Below, piece after piece: positions 17,048-25,157 of a stretch of DNA of 48,407 bases. A program made the translations under genes and the position numbers. Position 1 is the stretch's first letter. Each line of letters begins with the position of its first letter. Under the pieces are notes generated by a model, which saw only the letters and a list, made by a program, of their open reading frames with translations, ran no database searches and was not told where the DNA came from. The stretch is from Oscillospiraceae bacterium (GTDB taxonomy: Bacteria > Bacillota > Clostridia > Oscillospirales > Ruminococcaceae): NCBI GenBank assembly GCA_004556975.1, contig SFFD01000008.1:1-48407 (forward strand), in the 5' to 3' direction.

Positions 17048-17080
17048 AAAGTCAGGCGGAGCTTGCTTCCGCCTGACTTT
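17048..17080 (+). terminator. Intrinsic terminator after rpsO
   Basis: A 13-bp stem (17048-17060 with 17068-17080, core GTCAGGCGGA/TCCGCCTGAC) with a 7-nt loop, ending in TTTCTT. It probably trims most rpsO transcripts before pnp. Confidence 0.88.
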
Positions 17081-17082
17081 CT

Positions 17083-17261
17083 TGAAATAACAAGATAAAT
17101 TTAATTAAAAAATCGCACAATAATAACAGCGCAAGGCAAAACGGAAGACGCCGGAAATAAGCAGTTAATCGAGGAAGCAAAAAACTTGCTTTTTGGATTT
17201 ATTGTTTATTCCCGCTTCCGCTTTCGTTTTGCTGTGTGCAAAAAGAAACGGAGGAATTTTT
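17083..17261 (+). promoter_or_regulatory. Leader region of pnp
   Basis: No gene is seen in these 179 nt. GGAAGC (17175-17180) can pair with GCTTCC (17213-17218), enclosing an A/T-rich loop, and GGAGG (17250-17254) is the pnp ribosome-binding site. A long pnp leader cleaved by RNase III controls PNPase in enterobacteria; whether this leader acts alike is unknown. No convincing promoter was found. Confidence 0.3.
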
Positions 17262-19376
17262 TTGTTCGAAAATTACAGAGTTTTTGAAACCGAATTTGCC
17301 GGAAAGAAAATCACCTTTGAAACCGGCAAAATGTGCGCTCTTGCGAACGCATCCATCCTTGTAAGATACGGCGAAACCGCAGTTCTCTGCAACGTCACCG
17401 CCAGCAAGACCCCCAGAGAGGGCATTGACTACTTCCCGCTTTCCGTTGATTTTGACGAAAAGCTCTATTCCGTTGGCAAAATACCCGGTTCCTTCCCAAG
17501 AAGAGAAGGCCGCCCCACTGACCGCGCCATTCTTGACAGCCGCGTTGTTGACCGCCCCATGCGTCCGCTTTTCCCCAAGGATATGCGCAACGACTGCTCC
17601 GTAGTAATGTCCGCGCTTTCGGTTGATCCGGATTACCCCTATGTAATCTGCGGAATGCTCGGCGCTTCTATGGCTGTCGCCGTTTCCGACATTCCGTGGA
17701 ACGGCCCCATTGCCGGCTGCCAGGTTGCCCTTGTTGACGGCGAAATCATCCTTAACCCCACCGCGGAGCAGGAAGCAAAATCCGACCTGCACCTTATCGT
17801 AAGCTCTACCGATAAAAAGGTTGTTATGATTGAAGCCGGAGCAAATGAAGTGGATAACGAAACCATGCTCAAGGCAATTATGACTGCCCACGAAGAGAAC
17901 GTCAAAATGGTAAACTTCATAAACTCCGTCGTTGCCGAAATCGGCAAGCCGAAGTTTGAGTATCAGAAAATCGAAGTTCCCGAGGAGCTTTTCAACGCAA
18001 TTAAAGATTTTGCCATCGATGACGTCAAAAAGGCCCTTGATACCGACGATAAAAACGTTCGTGACGCCGCTTTGCAGCCTATCATCGCCGCGATTCACGA
18101 AAAATTCGACGAGATTTATCCCGATGACATTCTTAAAATTGACGAAGCTATCTATAAGCTTCAGAAATATGTTGTTCGCCGTTGGCTTATTGACGAAGGC
18201 AAGCGCGTTGACGGACGCGGACTTAACGAGATTCGTCCTCTTGCGGCGGAAGTCGGTCTGCTTCCCAGAGTGCACGGTTCCGGTATGTTCACCCGCGGTC
18301 AGACCCAGGTGCTCACCACCGCCACTCTCGGCATTATGTCCGAAGCGCAGGAGCTTGACGGCATTGACGGCGTAACCAGCAAGCGCTATATGCACCAATA
18401 CAATATGCCTTCCTACTCCGTGGGCGAAACCAGACCGTCAAGAGGCCCCGGCCGCCGCGAAATCGGTCACGGCGCCCTTGCGGAAAGAGCCCTTGAACCG
18501 GTTATTCCCTCCGTTGAAGAATTCCCTTATGCAATCCGTATGGTGTCAGAGGTTCTTTCTTCCAACGGTTCCACCAGCCAGGGCGCAATCTGCGGTTCCA
18601 CCCTTGCCCTTATGGACGCTGGCGTTCCGATTAAAAAGCCGGTCGCAGGTATTTCCTGCGGACTTATTACCGAAGGCGAGCGTTGGATGACCATGGTTGA
18701 CATCCAGGGACTTGAAGACTTCTTCGGCGATATGGACTTCAAGGTTGCCGGTACCCGCGACGGTATCACCGCCATTCAGATGGACCTTAAATGCGATGGT
18801 CTTACTCCGGAAATCATCAAGGAGGCCCTTGACAAAACCGAGAAGGCAAGACTTTATATTCTCAACGACATTATGGCTCCCGCAATTGCCGAGCCGAGAG
18901 CGGAGCTTTCCAAATATGCTCCCAAGATGCTCAGCATGGTTATTGATACCGAAAAGATTCGCGACGTCATCGGCTCCGGAGGCAAGACCATTCAGAAAAT
19001 CTGCGCCGAATGCGATGTTAAAATCGACGTTGAGGAGGACGGTCACGTCTTTGTTTCCGGCATGGATATGGATAACGTTCGCCGCGCGATTCAGGTAATC
19101 CAGACCATTACCATGGATCCCGAAGTGGGCGCAATCTATAAAGGAAAAGTAACCCGCCTTATGCAGTTCGGCGCTTTTGTAGAAATTGCCCCCGGCAAAG
19201 AGGGTCTTTGCCATATCTCCAAGCTTGACAGCAAGCATGTTGATAAGGTTGAAGATGTTGTTAAACCCGGCGACGAAATTGTTGTAAAGGTTGTTGAGAT
19301 TGACCAGCAGGGAAGAATCAACCTTTCCCGCAAGGACGCCCTTGCAGACATTGAAGCCCGCAAGAACAGAAAATAA
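17262..19376 (+). CDS. pnp: Polyribonucleotide nucleotidyltransferase (PNPase)
   Basis: Phosphorolytic 3'-5' exoribonuclease of RNA decay. I chose TTG at 17262 (MFENYRVFETEFAGKKITFETGK, 704 residues), 7 nt after GGAGG; the longer frame from 17193 would add 23 non-family residues. Two RNase PH domains are visible: residues about 12-230 (with SFPRREGRPTDRAILDSRVVDRPMRPLFP) and 310-530 (with FTRGQTQVLTTATLG and the active-site region MDIQGLEDFFGDMDFKVAGT). They are followed by KH (VIDTEKIRDVIGSGGKTIQKI) and S1 (YKGKVTRLMQFGAFVEIAPGKEGLCHIS) domains. Confidence 0.97.
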   Translation: MFENYRVFETEFAGKKITFETGKMCALANASILVRYGETAVLCNVTASKTPREGIDYFPLSVDFDEKLYSVGKIPGSFPRREGRPTDRAILDSRVVDRPMRPLFPKDMRNDCSVVMSALSVDPDYPYVICGMLGASMAVAVSDIPWNGPIAGCQVALVDGEIILNPTAEQEAKSDLHLIVSSTDKKVVMIEAGANEVDNETMLKAIMTAHEENVKMVNFINSVVAEIGKPKFEYQKIEVPEELFNAIKDFAIDDVKKALDTDDKNVRDAALQPIIAAIHEKFDEIYPDDILKIDEAIYKLQKYVVRRWLIDEGKRVDGRGLNEIRPLAAEVGLLPRVHGSGMFTRGQTQVLTTATLGIMSEAQELDGIDGVTSKRYMHQYNMPSYSVGETRPSRGPGRREIGHGALAERALEPVIPSVEEFPYAIRMVSEVLSSNGSTSQGAICGSTLALMDAGVPIKKPVAGISCGLITEGERWMTMVDIQGLEDFFGDMDFKVAGTRDGITAIQMDLKCDGLTPEIIKEALDKTEKARLYILNDIMAPAIAEPRAELSKYAPKMLSMVIDTEKIRDVIGSGGKTIQKICAECDVKIDVEEDGHVFVSGMDMDNVRRAIQVIQTITMDPEVGAIYKGKVTRLMQFGAFVEIAPGKEGLCHISKLDSKHVDKVEDVVKPGDEIVVKVVEIDQQGRINLSRKDALADIEARKNRK

Positions 19377-19386
19377 TTGACCGCGC

Positions 19387-19418
19387 AAAGGCCGCTTCCT
19401 GACAAAGGAGCGGCCTTT
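19387..19418 (+). terminator. Intrinsic terminator after pnp
   Basis: AAAGGCCGCT (19387-19396) pairs with AGCGGCCTTT (19409-19418), extended inward by CC/GG pairs with one bulge. The T-run is short (TTTATAT). Confidence 0.8.
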
Positions 19419-19486
19419 ATATAGTTAAATTCCCGCTTTAATATATAATAGCTGTATATTTATCATATTTATATTTGATAAACCAC

Positions 19487-19515
19487 TTGCAATTTGGAAA
19501 TATATATGATAAACT
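19487..19515 (+). promoter_or_regulatory. Candidate promoter of the rimP-nusA-infB operon
   Basis: TTGCAA (19487-19492), a 17-bp spacer, TAAACT (19510-19515) with TGA in front. It lies in an A/T-rich gap of about 170 nt after the pnp terminator. The -10 box is imperfect, so an alternative TATGAT slightly downstream is possible. Confidence 0.5.
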
Positions 19516-19545
19516 ATGATATAGCAGAATATTAGAGTTATGATG

Positions 19546-19578
19546 AAAGAGTGGGAACAGAAAGCCCGCTCTTTTCTG
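19546..19578 (+). promoter_or_regulatory. Terminator-like leader hairpin ahead of rimP
   Basis: AAAGAGTGGG (19546-19555) pairs with CCCGCTCTTT (19565-19574), with one T-G pair and a 9-nt loop, followed by TTCTGTT. It lies between the candidate promoter and the rimP ribosome-binding site, so it is placed like an attenuator. NusA is encoded next and acts on such hairpins; autoregulation is only a possibility. Confidence 0.5.
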
Positions 19579-19610
19579 TTGATGAAGCAAATTCAGGAGG
19601 TGCTGTTTTT

Positions 19611-20120
19611 TTGGCAGAGGGAAAAAAGAAAAATACCGCCCAGCTTTGCGCAGAGCTTGCGCAGCCGGTGGCGGAGCAGCTTGGCGTAGAGCTTTGGGAC
19701 GTAAGGTTTGAAAAAGAAGGAACAGAATGGTACCTTCGTTTTTTCATTGATAAGGACGGACTGACCATTGAGGACTGCGAAAATTTCAGCCGCGCAATGG
19801 ACCCGATTCTTGACGAAGCCGACCCCATTGAAAAGCGCTATGTTATGGAAGTATCTTCCCCCGGAATTGAGCGTAAGCTCAATAACGACGAGCAGATTCG
19901 CCGCTATCTCGGCTATCTTGCCACGGTCAAGTTTATCCGCGCGCCCGAAGGCTATAACAAAAGGGAATTTCTGCTTCAGCTTAACGACGTAAAAGACGGC
20001 GTTGTTACTGCGGAGCAGGAGGACGGCACAATTATGACCTTCCCAAAAAGCGATACAGCATATATCAAGCTCTATTATGATTTTGACAATGATACGATGG
20101 CGGAAAACACCGCTGAATAA
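19611..20120 (+). CDS. rimP: Ribosome maturation factor RimP
   Basis: Assists 30S subunit maturation. The N-terminal domain (AELAQPVAEQLGVELWDVRFEKEGTEWYLRFFIDKDGLTIEDCENFSRAMDPILDE ... YVMEVSSPGIERKL) and the C-terminal SH3-like domain (YLATVKFIRAPEGYNKREFLLQL) are both typical. I chose TTG at 19611 (169 residues) because AGGAGG ends 10 nt before it; the frame open from 19551 would add 20 residues without family support. It is the first gene of the nusA-infB operon, the standard arrangement. Confidence 0.94.
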   Translation: MAEGKKKNTAQLCAELAQPVAEQLGVELWDVRFEKEGTEWYLRFFIDKDGLTIEDCENFSRAMDPILDEADPIEKRYVMEVSSPGIERKLNNDEQIRRYLGYLATVKFIRAPEGYNKREFLLQLNDVKDGVVTAEQEDGTIMTFPKSDTAYIKLYYDFDNDTMAENTAE

Positions 20121-20138
20121 CAGGAGGAATTACAAAAA

Positions 20139-21191
20139 ATGAACGCAGAATTTTTTGAAGCTTTAAAACTTCTTGAAGCGGAAAAGGGCATATCCGTCGA
20201 ATATCTTTGCGAAAAGATTGAAAATGCCATTGTAATCGCCGTGCGTAAGGATTACGCCGGCATAGAGGACGTAAAAGCCATTATCGACCCGGAGACCCAG
20301 ACCTTTGAGGTTGCCCTTCGCAAAACCGTTGCCGAGGAGGTTGAGGATCCGGCAAACCAGATAAGCATTGACCAGGCGGTTAAATATAATAAAAAAGCCC
20401 AGGTGGGCGACGTTATAGACATTCCGCTTGAAACAAAGCAGTTCGGCCGCATAGCCGCCCAGACTGCAAAGCATGTTATAAAGCAGGGAATTCGCGAGGC
20501 GGAAAGAGGTCAGGTACTTAAAGAATTCCAAAGCCGTGAGCACGAGATTATTACCGCCACCGTTATCAGCACCGACCCTGTTCGCGGCAACGTCACCCTT
20601 GAAATTGACCACAATGAAGCATATTTGCTCAAATCCGAGCAGATTCCAGGCGAAACCTTTGAAGACGGGGAAAAAATAAAGGTATATGTTGTTGAAGTTT
20701 CCAATTCCGAGCGGGGACCCAAGGTTATGATTTCCAGAACTCATCCCGGCTTGGTAAAACGTCTGTTTGAGATAGAGGTTCCCGAGGTTTACGAAGGAAC
20801 CGTTGAGATAAAGGCCGTTTCCAGAGAGGCAGGCTCCAGAACCAAGCTTGCGGTTTGGAGCCGCGACCCGGACGTTGACGCCGTGGGCGCCTGCATAGGC
20901 GCAAGAGGCGCCCGTGTGGCAAAGATTGTGGACGAATTGGGCGGCGAAAAAATCGACGTCGTGCAGTATTCCGAAGACCCGGTGGAGTTTATTTCCGCGG
21001 CGCTTTCTCCCGCAAAGGTTGTTTCCGTAGAAATTGACCCGGACGGCGCCCATGCCTGCAAAGTAAAGGTTCCGGACGAACAGCTTTCTCTTGCCATCGG
21101 CAACAGAGGACAGAACGCAAGGCTTGCCGCAAAGCTTACGGGATGGAAGATTGATATTAAGCCCGAAAGCGGATTTTTCGGCGAGGAATAA
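20139..21191 (+). CDS. nusA: Transcription termination/antitermination factor NusA
   Basis: RNA polymerase-associated factor that modulates pausing, termination and antitermination. Of 350 residues, the NusA N-terminal domain runs to about 125, then an S1 domain (ITATVISTDPVRGNVTLEIDHNEAYLL), KH1 (SREAGSRTKLAVWSRDPDVDAVGACIGARGARVAKIVDELGGEKIDVV) and KH2 (SLAIGNRGQNARLAAKLTGWKIDIK). It lacks the C-terminal acidic repeats of E. coli NusA, as usual for Bacillota. AGGAGG precedes the ATG; it follows rimP by 18 nt. Confidence 0.97.
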   Translation: MNAEFFEALKLLEAEKGISVEYLCEKIENAIVIAVRKDYAGIEDVKAIIDPETQTFEVALRKTVAEEVEDPANQISIDQAVKYNKKAQVGDVIDIPLETKQFGRIAAQTAKHVIKQGIREAERGQVLKEFQSREHEIITATVISTDPVRGNVTLEIDHNEAYLLKSEQIPGETFEDGEKIKVYVVEVSNSERGPKVMISRTHPGLVKRLFEIEVPEVYEGTVEIKAVSREAGSRTKLAVWSRDPDVDAVGACIGARGARVAKIVDELGGEKIDVVQYSEDPVEFISAALSPAKVVSVEIDPDGAHACKVKVPDEQLSLAIGNRGQNARLAAKLTGWKIDIKPESGFFGEE

Positions 21192-21236
21192 TATAAAAAA
21201 AGGCGCAAAATTTTTACGGAAGGAGAGTGACGCGCT

Positions 21237-21506
21237 TTGAAAAAAATACCTATGAGAATGTGCACCGGCTGCGGAGAGATGAAGCCGAAAAAAGAGCTTG
21301 TGCGCGTGGTAAAAAGCCCGGAGGGCGAAATTTCCATCGACAGAACGGGACGCAGCCCCGGCAGGGGCGCTTATGTCTGCCCAAATCCGGAATGCCTGAA
21401 AAAAGCAAAAAAATCAAGGCGGCTTGAAAAGGTTTTTGCCTCTCAAATTCCGGAGGAAGTTTATGACGCACTTGAAAAGGAGCTTTGCACCGATGCCTGT
21501 GGATAA
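21237..21506 (+). CDS. rnpM: RNase P modulator RnpM (YlxR family)
   Basis: A small RNA-binding protein (89 residues). The family features are the start MKKIPMRMCTGCGEMKPKKELVRVV with a CxxC pair, a GRSPGRGAYVCPNPECLKKA block with further Cys residues, and a basic C-terminal part. YlxR proteins were shown to bind and modulate the RNase P RNA; the older name reflects the nusA-infB location seen here. The start is TTG at 21237 after GGAGAG. It overlaps the next gene by 14 bp. Confidence 0.9.
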   Translation: MKKIPMRMCTGCGEMKPKKELVRVVKSPEGEISIDRTGRSPGRGAYVCPNPECLKKAKKSRRLEKVFASQIPEEVYDALEKELCTDACG

Positions 21507-21867
21507 GATTTCCGGAATGCTCGGGCTTTGCCGAAAGGCGGGAAAACTTGTTTTGGGCTTTGACATAACCGTTGATGCCATAGTCAAAAAAAATGCCTGC
21601 CTCGTCCTTCTTGCAAAGGACGCTTCGCCGAGGACCGCCCGGGAAATTAACAAGGTGGCGCAGGAAGCTTCGCTTCCCGCAAGAGTGCTGCCCCTTACAA
21701 TGGACGAAATAGGATATGCCGTTGCGAAACGTGCGGGCGTGCTCGCGGTTTGCGACAGCGGATTTGCAAACAGAATTGACGAACTGCTTTGCAACGGCGC
21801 AGAAGGCGCGGAAACAAAGCAGGCACACCGCGACCAAACAGCACGAATTCAGGAGGGAAACGCTTAA
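21493..21867 (+). CDS. ylxQ: L7Ae-family RNA-binding protein YlxQ
   Basis: A 124-residue member of the L7Ae/L30e/S12e/Gadd45 family, which binds kink-turn RNA. VDKISGMLGLCRKAGKLVLGFDITVDAIVKKNACLVLLAKDASPRTAREI is the core, and GYAVAKRAGVLAVCDSGFANRI the second half. I chose ATG at 21493, with AAAAGGAG ending 10 nt before it. ATG at 21463 also has a GGAGG in front but would add 10 residues outside the family's normal start. The frame ends directly against the infB start codon. Confidence 0.88.
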   Translation: MPVDKISGMLGLCRKAGKLVLGFDITVDAIVKKNACLVLLAKDASPRTAREINKVAQEASLPARVLPLTMDEIGYAVAKRAGVLAVCDSGFANRIDELLCNGAEGAETKQAHRDQTARIQEGNA

Positions 21868-24762
21868 ATGATAGAAAATATTAAATATAAAGTTGCCGAT
21901 GTGGCAAAAGATCTTAAGCTTCCGGTAAAGGATATTGTTGATACCTTAAGCGAAAAATTTCCGGCAAAAAAGGCGCAGACAGTTCTTACGGAACAGGAGC
22001 TGAACTATGTCTTTGAGCATTATACGAAGGAAAAAGAAGTAACAAGCTTTGCGCCGTATTTTGCTATGGCAAATCAGCCCAAGGAAGAGCCCAAAAATCC
22101 CGAGCCGAAGAAAGAAGAAGCAAAAGAAGCTAAAGAAGAGAATAAGGCTGCGCCCAAGGCAGAGAAAAAGCCTGCGGAAAAACCCGCGCCCAAGGCAGAG
22201 AAAAAGCCCGCGGAGAAACCCGCACCCAAGGCGGAGCAAAAGCCTGCGGAGAAACCCGCACCCAAGGCGGAGCAAAAGCCCGCGGAGAAATCCGCGCCCA
22301 AGGCGGAGCAAAAGCCCGCGGAGAAACCCGCACCCAAGGCGGAGCAAAAGCCCGCGGAGAAATCCGCGCCCAAGGCGGAGCAAAAGCCTGCGGATAAACC
22401 CGTACACAAGCAGGAGCGCAGCGACAGACCGCAAAACGATAACCGTCAGCAGGGCAGCCGTTTCGGCGACAAGCCCCAGGGCGACCGTCAGCAGGGCAAC
22501 CGTTTCGGTGACAAGACCCAGGGCGACCGTCAGCAGGGCAACCGTTTCGGTGACAAGACCCAGGGCGACCGTCAGCAGGGCGGACGCTTCGGCGACAAGC
22601 CTCAGGGCGACCGCCAGCAGGGCAGCCGCTTCGGCGACAAACCCAATTTCCAGAAAAATGACCGTTTCGGCGGCGGATTTGATAAAGACAGCGACAACAG
22701 CGTTCATCGTCACGAGCCGAAAAAGCCTGTGGAGCGCAAACCTCGCCCCAGCAACCTTCCGCCTACGGAAAAGCTTGCGGCAGGTACCGCTCATGTTGAT
22801 ATGAGCGCCGCCAACATCGAGCTTGATAAATATAACGAGAAGTACGAGCAGATAGCTCCTTCCTCCTCCATGTCCGACAGCTACACCAATAAGCAGAAGC
22901 TTACTCAGCGCTCCAAGCAGCAGGGCAAGCCGAAGCAGAGCAAGAAGGAGCAGGAGCAGGCAAAGCTCAAGAAGCTTGAACTTGAGCGTCAGCGCCGTCA
23001 GAAGCTTGAAATCACCCTGCCGGACGAAATCACCGTGGGTGACCTTGCACTCAAGCTGAAAGTAACCTCCGCGGAGATTATCAAGCGCCTGATGATGCAG
23101 GGTATGATGGTTTCCGTCAACGAAGTAATCGACTACGATACCGCAGCCCTTGTCGCCATGGATATCGGCGCAAAGGTTGAGCACGAGGTAGTTGTGACCA
23201 TAGAAGACCGCCTTATTGACGACAGCGAGGACGACGCGGGCAATCTTGTTCCCCGCGACCCGGTTGTTTGCGTAATGGGTCACGTTGACCACGGCAAAAC
23301 CTCCATCCTTGACGTTATCCGTCAGGCGAACGTTGCCGCAGGCGAAGCCGGCGGTATTACTCAGCACATCGGTGCTTACAGGGTAAAGACCGAAGGCGGA
23401 AGATATATAACCTTCCTTGATACCCCCGGTCATGAAGCGTTCACCGCCATGCGCGCCAGAGGAGCTCTCTGCACCGATATTGCAATCCTTGTTGTTGCGG
23501 CGGATGACGGTATTATGCCCCAGACCGTTGAAGCAATCAACCACGCAAAGGCAGCCAACGTTTCAATTATTGTAGCTATCAACAAGATTGATAAACCCGG
23601 CGCAAATGTTGAAAGAGTTATGGAAGGTCTTACGGAATATGGGCTTGTTCCGGAAGAATGGGGCGGCGACGTAATCTGCGTGCCCGTTTCCGCAAAAACC
23701 CATGAAAATATACCGACCCTTCTTGAAATGGTAACCCTTGTTGCGGATGTAAAAGAGCTTAAAGCCAACCCCGACAGAATGGCAAAAGGCACGGTTATTG
23801 AATCTCGCCTTGACAAAGGCCGCGGTCCCGTTGCTACTGTGCTTGTGCAGAACGGAACCCTTCATACCGGCGATGTTGTAATTGCGGGCACGGCAGTGGG
23901 CAAAGTAAGAATTATGACCGACGACAAAGGAAACAAAGTTGAAACGGCAGGCCCCTCCATTCCTGTTGAGATAACCGGTCTTGATAGCGTTCCCACCGGC
24001 GGCGACACCTTCAACGCCGTTAAGGACGAAAAGCTTGCAAGAGAGCTTGTTGAACAGCGCGAATATGAAGCAAAGCAGGAACAGTTCAAGGCGTATCAGA
24101 AGGTAACCCTTGATAACCTGTTCAGCCAGATAGCCGAGGGCGAAATCAAAGAGCTGCCCATCATAGTAAAAGCAGACGTTCAGGGCTCTGTTGAAGCCGT
24201 AAAGCAGTCCCTCGAAAAGCTCTCCAACGACGAGGTTCGCGTAAAGGTAATTCATGGCGCCGTAGGCGCAGTCAATGAATCCGACGTTATGCTTGCTCAG
24301 GTTTCCAACGCCATTATAGTCGGCTTCAACGTCCGTCCGGATTCCACCGCCCGGGACAATGCAGCAAGAGAGGGCGTTGAAATTCGCCTCTACCGCGTAA
24401 TTTATGACGCCATTGAAGAAATAAAGGCGGCTATGACCGGTATGCTTGCACCTAAATACCGCGACGTCGACCTTGGCAGAGCCGAGGTTCGCCAGGCGTA
24501 CAAAATCAGCAATGTCGGTACCGTTGCGGGCTGCTACGTCCTTGAAGGCAAAATCACCAGAAACGCAAACATCCGCGTTGTCCGCGACGGTATCATCATC
24601 GCCGACGATAAGCTCAACAGCCTTAAGCGTTTTAAAGATGACGTTAAAGAGGTTGCTCAGGGCTATGAGTGCGGTATGACTCTTACCAAGTTCAACGATA
24701 TTAAAGAGGGAGACATTTTCGAAGCCTATATTGTTGAGGAGTACCGGGACAACGCCAACTGA
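21868..24762 (+). CDS. infB: Translation initiation factor IF-2
   Basis: GTPase that places initiator tRNA on the ribosome. At 964 residues it has an IF2_N domain at 1-50, a long disordered linker, a second IF2_N motif near residue 390 (EITVGDLALKLKVTSAEIIKRLMMQGMM), the G domain with GHVDHGKT (471-478), DTPGHEAF and NKID, then domains II-IV including YKISNVGTVAGCYVLEGKITRNANIRVVRDG. The linker holds two tandem repeats, annotated separately, which account for the extra length over Bacillus IF-2. Its ATG abuts the ylxQ stop. Confidence 0.98.
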   Translation: MIENIKYKVADVAKDLKLPVKDIVDTLSEKFPAKKAQTVLTEQELNYVFEHYTKEKEVTSFAPYFAMANQPKEEPKNPEPKKEEAKEAKEENKAAPKAEKKPAEKPAPKAEKKPAEKPAPKAEQKPAEKPAPKAEQKPAEKSAPKAEQKPAEKPAPKAEQKPAEKSAPKAEQKPADKPVHKQERSDRPQNDNRQQGSRFGDKPQGDRQQGNRFGDKTQGDRQQGNRFGDKTQGDRQQGGRFGDKPQGDRQQGSRFGDKPNFQKNDRFGGGFDKDSDNSVHRHEPKKPVERKPRPSNLPPTEKLAAGTAHVDMSAANIELDKYNEKYEQIAPSSSMSDSYTNKQKLTQRSKQQGKPKQSKKEQEQAKLKKLELERQRRQKLEITLPDEITVGDLALKLKVTSAEIIKRLMMQGMMVSVNEVIDYDTAALVAMDIGAKVEHEVVVTIEDRLIDDSEDDAGNLVPRDPVVCVMGHVDHGKTSILDVIRQANVAAGEAGGITQHIGAYRVKTEGGRYITFLDTPGHEAFTAMRARGALCTDIAILVVAADDGIMPQTVEAINHAKAANVSIIVAINKIDKPGANVERVMEGLTEYGLVPEEWGGDVICVPVSAKTHENIPTLLEMVTLVADVKELKANPDRMAKGTVIESRLDKGRGPVATVLVQNGTLHTGDVVIAGTAVGKVRIMTDDKGNKVETAGPSIPVEITGLDSVPTGGDTFNAVKDEKLARELVEQREYEAKQEQFKAYQKVTLDNLFSQIAEGEIKELPIIVKADVQGSVEAVKQSLEKLSNDEVRVKVIHGAVGAVNESDVMLAQVSNAIIVGFNVRPDSTARDNAAREGVEIRLYRVIYDAIEEIKAAMTGMLAPKYRDVDLGRAEVRQAYKISNVGTVAGCYVLEGKITRNANIRVVRDGIIIADDKLNSLKRFKDDVKEVAQGYECGMTLTKFNDIKEGDIFEAYIVEEYRDNAN
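22150..22401 (+). repeat. Seven 36-bp tandem repeats inside infB
   Basis: Seven consecutive 12-residue units close to APKAEQKPAEKP (first two with AEKK, some ending in S, last PADKP). They form a charged, Pro/Ala/Lys/Glu-rich disordered linker, and copies are almost identical at DNA level, suggesting recent copy-number change. Confidence 0.9.
22444..22653 (+). repeat. Five 42-bp tandem repeats inside infB
   Basis: Five 14-residue units close to RQQGNRFGDKTQGD, variable at the N and T positions, following the Pro/Lys repeat. The composition (R, Q, G, F, D) resembles RGG-like disordered RNA-binding linkers. Confidence 0.88.
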
Positions 24763-24774
24763 TAAGGAGGCATT

Positions 24775-25122
24775 ATGGCAGGATTTAAGCTAAACAGAAT
24801 TAACGAGGATGTTCGGCGCGAGCTTATGGACATCCTCCGGAATATGAAGGACCCCCGCATTTCCGGCGGTATGATAAGCATTGTTCGTGTGGAGGTTACA
24901 AACGACCTTTCCCACTGCAAAGTGTATATCAGCGCCCTTGAGGGCATGGAAAAGGCAAAAGAAGCGGTAAAGGTTCTTACAAAAGCGGCGGGCTTTGTAC
25001 GCCATGAGCTTATGAACCGTCTTGAGTTAAGAAAAGTGCCGGAGCTGCATTTTATTGCCGATGATTCCATTGAGCACAGTGCGGATATTCAGCGAATTTT
25101 ACGCGAAATCGGTGAAGAATAA
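24775..25122 (+). CDS. rbfA: Ribosome-binding factor A
   Basis: Late 30S maturation factor with a KH-like fold. The 115 residues include FKLNRINEDVRRELMDILRNMKDPRI, the central VEVTNDLSHCKVYISAL (the interrupted KH signature) and RHELMNRLELRKVPELHFIADDSIEHSADI, all characteristic. AAGGAGG lies 5 nt before the ATG. It follows infB by 12 nt. Confidence 0.96.
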   Translation: MAGFKLNRINEDVRRELMDILRNMKDPRISGGMISIVRVEVTNDLSHCKVYISALEGMEKAKEAVKVLTKAAGFVRHELMNRLELRKVPELHFIADDSIEHSADIQRILREIGEE

Positions 25123-25157
25123 AATAATAATAAAATCTGAAGGAGGAGTGATGCAGA

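Noticed and set aside
22150..22653. CRISPR-like tandem repetition
   Set aside because: The units are contiguous, in frame and protein-coding, with no spacers.
22049..22804. Arg/Pro/Lys-rich plus-strand frame inside infB
   Set aside because: It is an alternative frame of the infB tandem repeats; repeats keep it free of stops.
21946..23544. 532-residue minus-strand open frame opposite infB
   Set aside because: It is Leu/Arg-rich because it is the complement of the repetitive infB linker; there is no start signal or domain.
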